Assembly: GCA_047518225.1 (NCBI GenBank)
Contig: JAKZRK010000080.1
Location: forward strand, 1 to 9,067
Origin: GCA-2731375 sp047518225
GTDB taxonomy: Bacteria; Pseudomonadota; Alphaproteobacteria; GCA-2731375
Reading direction: 5' to 3'
Length of the DNA stretch: 9,067 nucleotides
The translations under genes and the position numbers were made by a program. Position 1 is the stretch's first letter. Every line of letters starts with the position of its first letter. The notes under the pieces are model-generated. The model saw nothing but the letters and a program-made list of their open reading frames with translations, did no database searches and had not been told where the DNA came from. Shown here in pieces: positions 6,067-9,067 of this stretch.

Positions 6067-7572
6067 TTACGCTTCCAACGCATATTCGCCGTTCAGCAAC
6101 AGGCGGCGGAGGATTTTGCCGACCGGCGATTTCGGTATCTCCCGGATAAAGACATAGCTTCGCGGCCGTTTGAAGGGGGCTAAATCGGATTGCAAACACC
6201 AGGCATCCAGATCCTCTTCATTGACGCCATCACGGCGCACGATAAAGGCCGTGACAACCTGGCCCCAACGGGGATCGGACAGGCCCACCACCGCCACTTC
6301 GCCCACGCTGCCGTGTAGGGACAGCACGCTTTCGATTTCAACGGGCAGGATATTTTCGCCGCCCGAAATGATCATGTCATCGACCCGGCCCGTCACGAAT
6401 AGATCGCCGTCGCCGTCTTGATAGCCAATATCGCCGGTGTAATACCAGCCGTCATGCAATGACTTTTCGTCCGCGTCGGGCCGCTTCCAATAACCCTCGA
6501 AAGACTCGTCGCCATCCAGGGCGGCGATGATCTGGCCTTCTTCCGGCCCCTCCACCACGTCATCGGGGCCGGCCGCGTCCAACCTGATGATGCGTATGTC
6601 CTGATTGAGGCCCGCCTTGCCGGCGGAACCGGGCTTGGCTGCCGCGTTGGGCTCGATGGTGAAGGTATAGATTTCCGAGGAACCATAATGATTGACGAAC
6701 AATTCCGGCTGAAAAGCCGCTTGCAATTCCTGCAACAGGCCATCGGTCATGGCCTGCCCGGCGAAACCAAGCTTGCGCACCGAGGAGGTATCGACGCCGG
6801 CGAAGAAGGGAGAGGCCAACAGATCGTGATACAGGGTGGGCACCAGATACAGATTGGTCACCCGGTGTTCGACGATCAGGGACAATGCTTCCCGGGGGTC
6901 AAAGCGGCGCTGACAGACGAAGTGCCCGTTGACCAGGACCGAGGCCAGCAGGGATCTGATGCCCATGGTGTGATACAGGGGCATGACCCCCAGGGTAACC
7001 TCGCCACGGGCATATTGATTTTGCGCCACATGGGCCATGGCCGAGGCGCGCTCCACCCCCTGCCGCCTGGGCACCCCCTTGCCCCGCCCCGTGGTGCCGG
7101 AGGTATATAGCATCACCGAGAAATCCCGCACCGTGGCGCGGGAGAGCGCCGCTGCCGGCGCGGCGGCAATCAGATCATCCCAATCAGCGTCAACGTCGAT
7201 ATTAGCGATGCCGGCGGCAAATGGCGCGGCGGCGGCCAAATGGGCGGTCGCGGCCTCGAACACAATGGCCTTGGCCTCGGCATCGTTGAGGACAAATTCC
7301 ACTTCTTCCCCGCTGGCCCGCCAGTTCAGCGGCGTGATGACCAGACCGGCGATCTGCGCAGCCATGTGCAAGGTTGCCGCCTCGTAACGGTTTTGCAGCA
7401 GCGTCACCAGATGATCGCCCTGGTTCAGGCCAAGGCCATCCAGGCCCGCGACCGCCCGCAAGATATCGTCCTGCCAGGCGCGGTAGGTAAGAACCTTGGC
7501 GCCGTCCGAGATCGCCACCGCCTCGGGCATCCGTATGACGCTGGCCAACAAGCTTCTGCCTAGATCGAACAT
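6067..7572 (-). CDS. hmfD: AMP-forming acyl-CoA synthetase, probable 2-furoyl-CoA synthetase
   Basis: A 501-residue ANL-superfamily ligase that activates a carboxylic acid to its CoA thioester via an acyl-adenylate. Motifs in order: YTSGTTGRGKGVPR at 156-169 (phosphate-binding loop), YGSSE at 296-300, YYTGD at 377-381 (ATP ribose-binding Asp), GRVDDMIISGGENILP at 395-410 (hinge) and PKSPVGKILRR at 480-490 with Lys486, the adenylation lysine. All key residues are present. The N terminus (MFDLGRSLLASV) and the LLQNRYEAATLH / VITPLNWRA stretches resemble HmfD, as far as can be judged without a search. It is the first gene of the operon, so it would commit furoate, or a related acid, to the pathway. 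The ribosome binding site is weak (GGAATAGAG), and the gene begins only 15 bases from an IS1595-type repeat, so its present promoter is unclear. Confidence 0.9.
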   Translation of the reverse strand: MFDLGRSLLASVIRMPEAVAISDGAKVLTYRAWQDDILRAVAGLDGLGLNQGDHLVTLLQNRYEAATLHMAAQIAGLVITPLNWRASGEEVEFVLNDAEAKAIVFEAATAHLAAAAPFAAGIANIDVDADWDDLIAAAPAAALSRATVRDFSVMLYTSGTTGRGKGVPRRQGVERASAMAHVAQNQYARGEVTLGVMPLYHTMGIRSLLASVLVNGHFVCQRRFDPREALSLIVEHRVTNLYLVPTLYHDLLASPFFAGVDTSSVRKLGFAGQAMTDGLLQELQAAFQPELFVNHYGSSEIYTFTIEPNAAAKPGSAGKAGLNQDIRIIRLDAAGPDDVVEGPEEGQIIAALDGDESFEGYWKRPDADEKSLHDGWYYTGDIGYQDGDGDLFVTGRVDDMIISGGENILPVEIESVLSLHGSVGEVAVVGLSDPRWGQVVTAFIVRRDGVNEEDLDAWCLQSDLAPFKRPRSYVFIREIPKSPVGKILRRLLLNGEYALEA

Positions 7573-7587
7573 CTCTATTCCGTGCCC

Positions 7588-7619
7588 ATCCGGTTAAGAC
7601 AGACTCCCACTAAATTTAG
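7588..7619 (+). repeat. Left inverted repeat of the TPR cassette
   Basis: Begins ATCCGGTTAAGACAGAC and ends CCCACTA, AATT, TAG. It pairs with 9001-9031 as an imperfect inverted repeat and matches the IS end at 147-178 at about 23 of 32 positions. Its inner end contains the 10-bp palindrome CTAAATTTAG (7610-7619). It lies 15 bases upstream of the ligase start codon. Confidence 0.7.
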
Positions 7620-7666
7620 ATTAAGAGACGCGCCATGCCGATACCGCCCAAGCGTCCGGTTATGAC

Positions 7667-7816
7667 CCAGGCTGTGTAAAAACGGCTGCCGAAACCGCCT
7701 CTGCGCAACAATTGAATCAAATGAGTGGCGATGGCAAAATTTTGCTGCGTCAGGCTGGCCCGATACGAATCATTCTTGCGTCAATTTGCTCCGAAATTTG
7801 TTTTTACACAGCCTGG
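7667..7816. mobile_element. MITE-like 150-bp element with 17-bp perfect inverted repeats
   Basis: CCAGGCTGTGTAAAAAC at 7667-7683 is the exact reverse complement of 7800-7816. The AGGCTGTGTAAAAAC core resembles the tips of several DDE insertion sequences, but the family cannot be fixed from the tip alone. The interior of about 116 bases has no coding sequence of note. GACCC occurs at 7664-7668 and again at 7816-7820, consistent with a 5-bp target duplication if the element spans 7669-7815. It lies inside the TPR cassette, so it inserted after or together with it. Confidence 0.65.
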
Positions 7817-7937
7817 ACCCACAAGAGACAATTCAGTTTGCTGCCGAGTGGTACGCGAAATTTGTTAACCTACTGGTAACCTGGGGCGCTCTCCTTGATA
7901 AAGTCAAATCGATCCGGATCGCCGACAAAGCACCTCC

Positions 7938-8879
7938 TTACTTCATGCGCCAGGGTTTATGGGCTCTGTAGCGTTTGAGATGCTTCACGAAATCCGCCAT
8001 GGAACGCTTATCGACCTCCTTTTTCAGGAGGGCGATGGCCTGTTTCAGGAGGGCGATGGCCTGCAACTGCGTGCTGATGGCGTTCTCGAACCTGCCTAAT
8101 TCGGCATAGGCCGCTGCCAGGCTCTCCAAGTTGTGGCCCAGGTTGTGGGCATCCCGGTCCTGCTTGATCGCCCGCTCCGCCAGTTCCAGCGCCCGCTTTC
8201 CGTTGCGAAAGACGGCATCCGGCGCGGTCGCGCGCACCCAGGCCAGATGGGCGTGAGCATGAGCATCATCCGGCTTTAACCGGAGGGTTTTTTTGTAGTC
8301 CGTGATCGCACGGTCATAGCGCCGCTTTTCTTGATAGGCATTGCCTCGGTCGAAGTAGTTGAGCGCATCATCGGGATTGAGGCCGATGGCCTCGTTGAAG
8401 TCGACAATCGCCCGATCGTATTGGCCCTTAGAACTGTAGGCGTTGCCCCGGTTGTTGAACGGCCAAGCCTTGCGGGGGCCCTTCAATGTGCCGAGCGCGA
8501 TGGCTTTGTCGAAGTCGGCAATCGCCCCGTCACGGTCACCCCTGTGGTCGTATGCGACGCCCCGGTTATTGAAGGCCAAAGCATGATCCGGCTTCAGGCG
8601 GATAGCCTGGTCAAAGTCCCCGATCGCCTTGTCGAATTGGTCTTCGTGAAGGTACGCAGTACCCCGGTTATGGAAGGCAGCGACCGGATACTTCTTGTTG
8701 ACGGGGTAGGCGTCGATGCAGCGCGTGTAGTTCTTGATAGCTCGATCGAATTTGCCGGCATTTTGAGCGCTCAGGCCCTGATCACAGTATGACAGGGCGA
8801 CCGTCAACTTTGTCGTTACCAGCCCCGCACACGCCGCGATCAAAACCGTAGCCACCAATGCCAAAATAATAGGTCGCAT
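7938..8879 (-). CDS. TPR-repeat lipoprotein
   Basis: A 313-residue protein with a lipoprotein signal: a charged start (MR), a hydrophobic core and the lipobox I-A-A-C ending at Cys17, so it should be lipid-anchored in the envelope. Residues from about 27 to 205 form five tetratricopeptide repeats (about 27-60, 67-100, 101-130, 138-171 and 172-205), recognised by repeated N-R-G-x-A-Y and D-x-A-I-x-D-F-x-x-A-I patterns. One or two more degenerate repeats follow to about 280, and the C terminus is basic. TPRs mediate protein-protein contacts; no catalytic domain is visible and the partner is unknown. The start is supported by GAGGA shortly before the ATG. It is the only gene within the IS1595-type repeats and has its own upstream region, so it is probably not part of the catabolic operon. 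Confidence 0.88.
   Translation of the reverse strand: MRPIILALVATVLIAACAGLVTTKLTVALSYCDQGLSAQNAGKFDRAIKNYTRCIDAYPVNKKYPVAAFHNRGTAYLHEDQFDKAIGDFDQAIRLKPDHALAFNNRGVAYDHRGDRDGAIADFDKAIALGTLKGPRKAWPFNNRGNAYSSKGQYDRAIVDFNEAIGLNPDDALNYFDRGNAYQEKRRYDRAITDYKKTLRLKPDDAHAHAHLAWVRATAPDAVFRNGKRALELAERAIKQDRDAHNLGHNLESLAAAYAELGRFENAISTQLQAIALLKQAIALLKKEVDKRSMADFVKHLKRYRAHKPWRMK
8022..8063 (-). repeat. Perfect 21-bp tandem duplication within the TPR gene
   Basis: Two identical 21-base units, 8022-8042 and 8043-8063, each containing CAGGAGGGCGATGGCC, lie head to tail. They keep the frame and give the repeated heptad QAIALLK-QAIALLK near residues 273-286, extending a helix after the last TPR. It looks like a slippage duplication and may vary in copy number. 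Confidence 0.9.
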
Positions 8880-8958
8880 AGGTATCCTCGTTTCGGAGGA
8901 GCTTAACAGTGATTAATCGCGAAATCCATGCGCCAAATTGACTGCGGCAAATGACCGC

Positions 8959-8980
8959 TTATGGCACATTGCTGCCATAA
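8959..8980. promoter_or_regulatory. Inverted repeat upstream of the TPR gene, possible operator
   Basis: TTATGGCA (8959-8966), six bases, then TGCCATAA (8973-8980) form a perfect 8-bp dyad about 80 bases upstream of the TPR start codon. It is flanked by direct copies of TGCGGCAA (8943-8950 and 8991-8998, both on the plus strand). The size and symmetry fit a dimeric regulator site, but no regulator is identified. A small RNA hairpin is the alternative; no T-run follows on either strand. Confidence 0.4.
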
Positions 8981-9000
8981 AGAGGGTGTGTGCGGCAACC

Positions 9001-9031
9001 CTATATGTAGTGGTGTCTGCATTAACCGGAT
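9001..9031 (-). repeat. Right inverted repeat of the TPR cassette
   Basis: On the minus strand from 9031 it begins ATCCGGTTAATGCAGAC and continues ACCACTA, CATA, TAG. It is one base shorter than the left repeat (CC instead of CCC before ACTA). It overlaps a hairpin: GTCTGCAT at 9015-9022 is the exact reverse complement of ATGCAGAC at 9032-9039, so the last arm lies in the flanking DNA just outside the repeat tip. Confidence 0.7.
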
Positions 9032-9067
9032 ATGCAGACCCTAGCCTCTTCCGAATACATCCAGCGC

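Larger units (their letters stand above)
182..7572 (-). other. Predicted operon: CoA ligase, hydrolase, Mo hydroxylase, SDR, RidA, MBL
   Basis: Eight genes run in the same direction with gaps of 18 and 3 bases, overlaps of 4 and 11 bases, then gaps of 8, 41 and 20 bases. No terminator-like hairpin was seen in any gap. The first five genes form a coherent acyl-CoA ring-hydroxylation pathway; the last three are auxiliary. No transporter, transcription factor or molybdenum cofactor maturation gene is present in the window. The final gene is broken by an insertion sequence. Confidence 0.75.
7573..7937. other. 365-base stretch without a gene: repeat end, MITE-like insertion, unassigned sequence
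   Basis: Between the ligase start and the TPR stop no credible gene is seen. It holds the ligase ribosome binding site (7573-7587), an IS1595-type inverted repeat (7588-7619), a short spacer with another partial repeat-like stretch (7655-7668), a 150-bp inverted-repeat insertion (7667-7816) and about 120 bases without recognisable content. The last part includes a 12-bp palindrome CGATCCGGATCG near 7910-7921. No convincing sigma-70 promoter or intrinsic terminator was found on the minus strand. Confidence 0.6.
7588..9031 (-). mobile_element. Transposase-less IS1595-type cassette carrying a TPR lipoprotein gene
   Basis: The segment is bounded by inward-facing inverted repeats, 7588-7619 on the plus strand and 9031-9001 on the minus strand, agreeing at about 26 of 32 aligned positions by eye. 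Both share the skeleton ATCCGGTTnAnnCnnAC, then CC(C)ACTA and TAG with the IS1595-type end at 147-178. No transposase is encoded between them; the only gene is the TPR lipoprotein (7938-8879). IS1595 is a family for which passenger-gene elements and mobile insertion cassettes are known, so this looks like a cassette moved in trans, or an IS whose transposase was lost. No clear 8-bp target duplication is visible at the ends (tested offsets gave at best four of eight matches), so the insertion is old or the exact tips differ. Confidence 0.6.

Noticed and set aside
7573..7667. Sigma-70 promoter for the operon next to the ligase gene
   Set aside because: TTGGGC and AT-rich stretches exist on the minus strand, but no pair has acceptable spacing and match.
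7860..7925. Terminator downstream of the TPR gene
   Set aside because: Short dyads (GTTAACC..GGTAAC and CGATCCGGATCG) occur, but neither is followed by a T-run on the minus strand.
7786..7971. A 61-codon plus-strand open frame beginning MLRNLFLHSLDPQ
   Set aside because: It starts inside the MITE arm, runs antisense into the TPR gene's end, has no visible ribosome binding site and resembles no known family.
9040..9067. Possible start of another gene at the right edge
   Set aside because: Only 28 bases remain beyond the cassette end, too little to support any call.

Overview
The window looks like part of a high-GC proteobacterial chromosome, most likely alphaproteobacterial. That placement is an inference from GC/GCC-rich codon use, the style of the encoded proteins and the IS1595-type transposase start; no marker gene fixes the taxon.

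Layout. Everything convincing is on the minus strand. At the left edge (1 to about 180) lies the first part of an IS1595-family insertion sequence, which cuts off a metallo-beta-lactamase-fold hydrolase gene after about 59 codons. From 381 to 7572 runs a tight catabolic operon, transcribed right to left: acyl-CoA synthetase, crotonase-family hydrolase, FAD subunit, 2Fe-2S subunit and Mo-cofactor subunit of a molybdenum hydroxylase, then an SDR protein, a RidA-family protein and the interrupted hydrolase. Genes overlap or sit a few to 41 bases apart. From 7588 to 9031 a 1.44-kb segment is bounded by inward-facing inverted repeats that match the end of the IS1595-type element at the left edge. 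It contains no transposase, only a TPR lipoprotein gene and a 150-bp MITE-like insertion.

How the genes work together. A CoA ligase, a three-subunit molybdenum hydroxylase and a crotonase-like hydrolase closely resembling 2-oxoglutaroyl-CoA hydrolase fit the 2-furoate pathway (hmfABCDE type): furoate to 2-furoyl-CoA, ring hydroxylation, tautomerisation and ring opening, then release of 2-oxoglutarate. The assignment rests on gene content and recalled family resemblance, not a search. The downstream SDR, RidA and MBL genes are not part of the textbook pathway. The SDR has lost all four classical catalytic residues and the RidA lacks the canonical arginine, so they may form an auxiliary module with altered chemistry, and the MBL protein could have been a lactonase.

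The most unusual structure is the transposase-less 7588-9031 segment. It looks like a mobile insertion cassette carrying a TPR lipoprotein gene and mobilisable in trans by an IS1595-type transposase. It sits 15 bases upstream of the first codon of the operon and probably separated the operon from its original promoter region.
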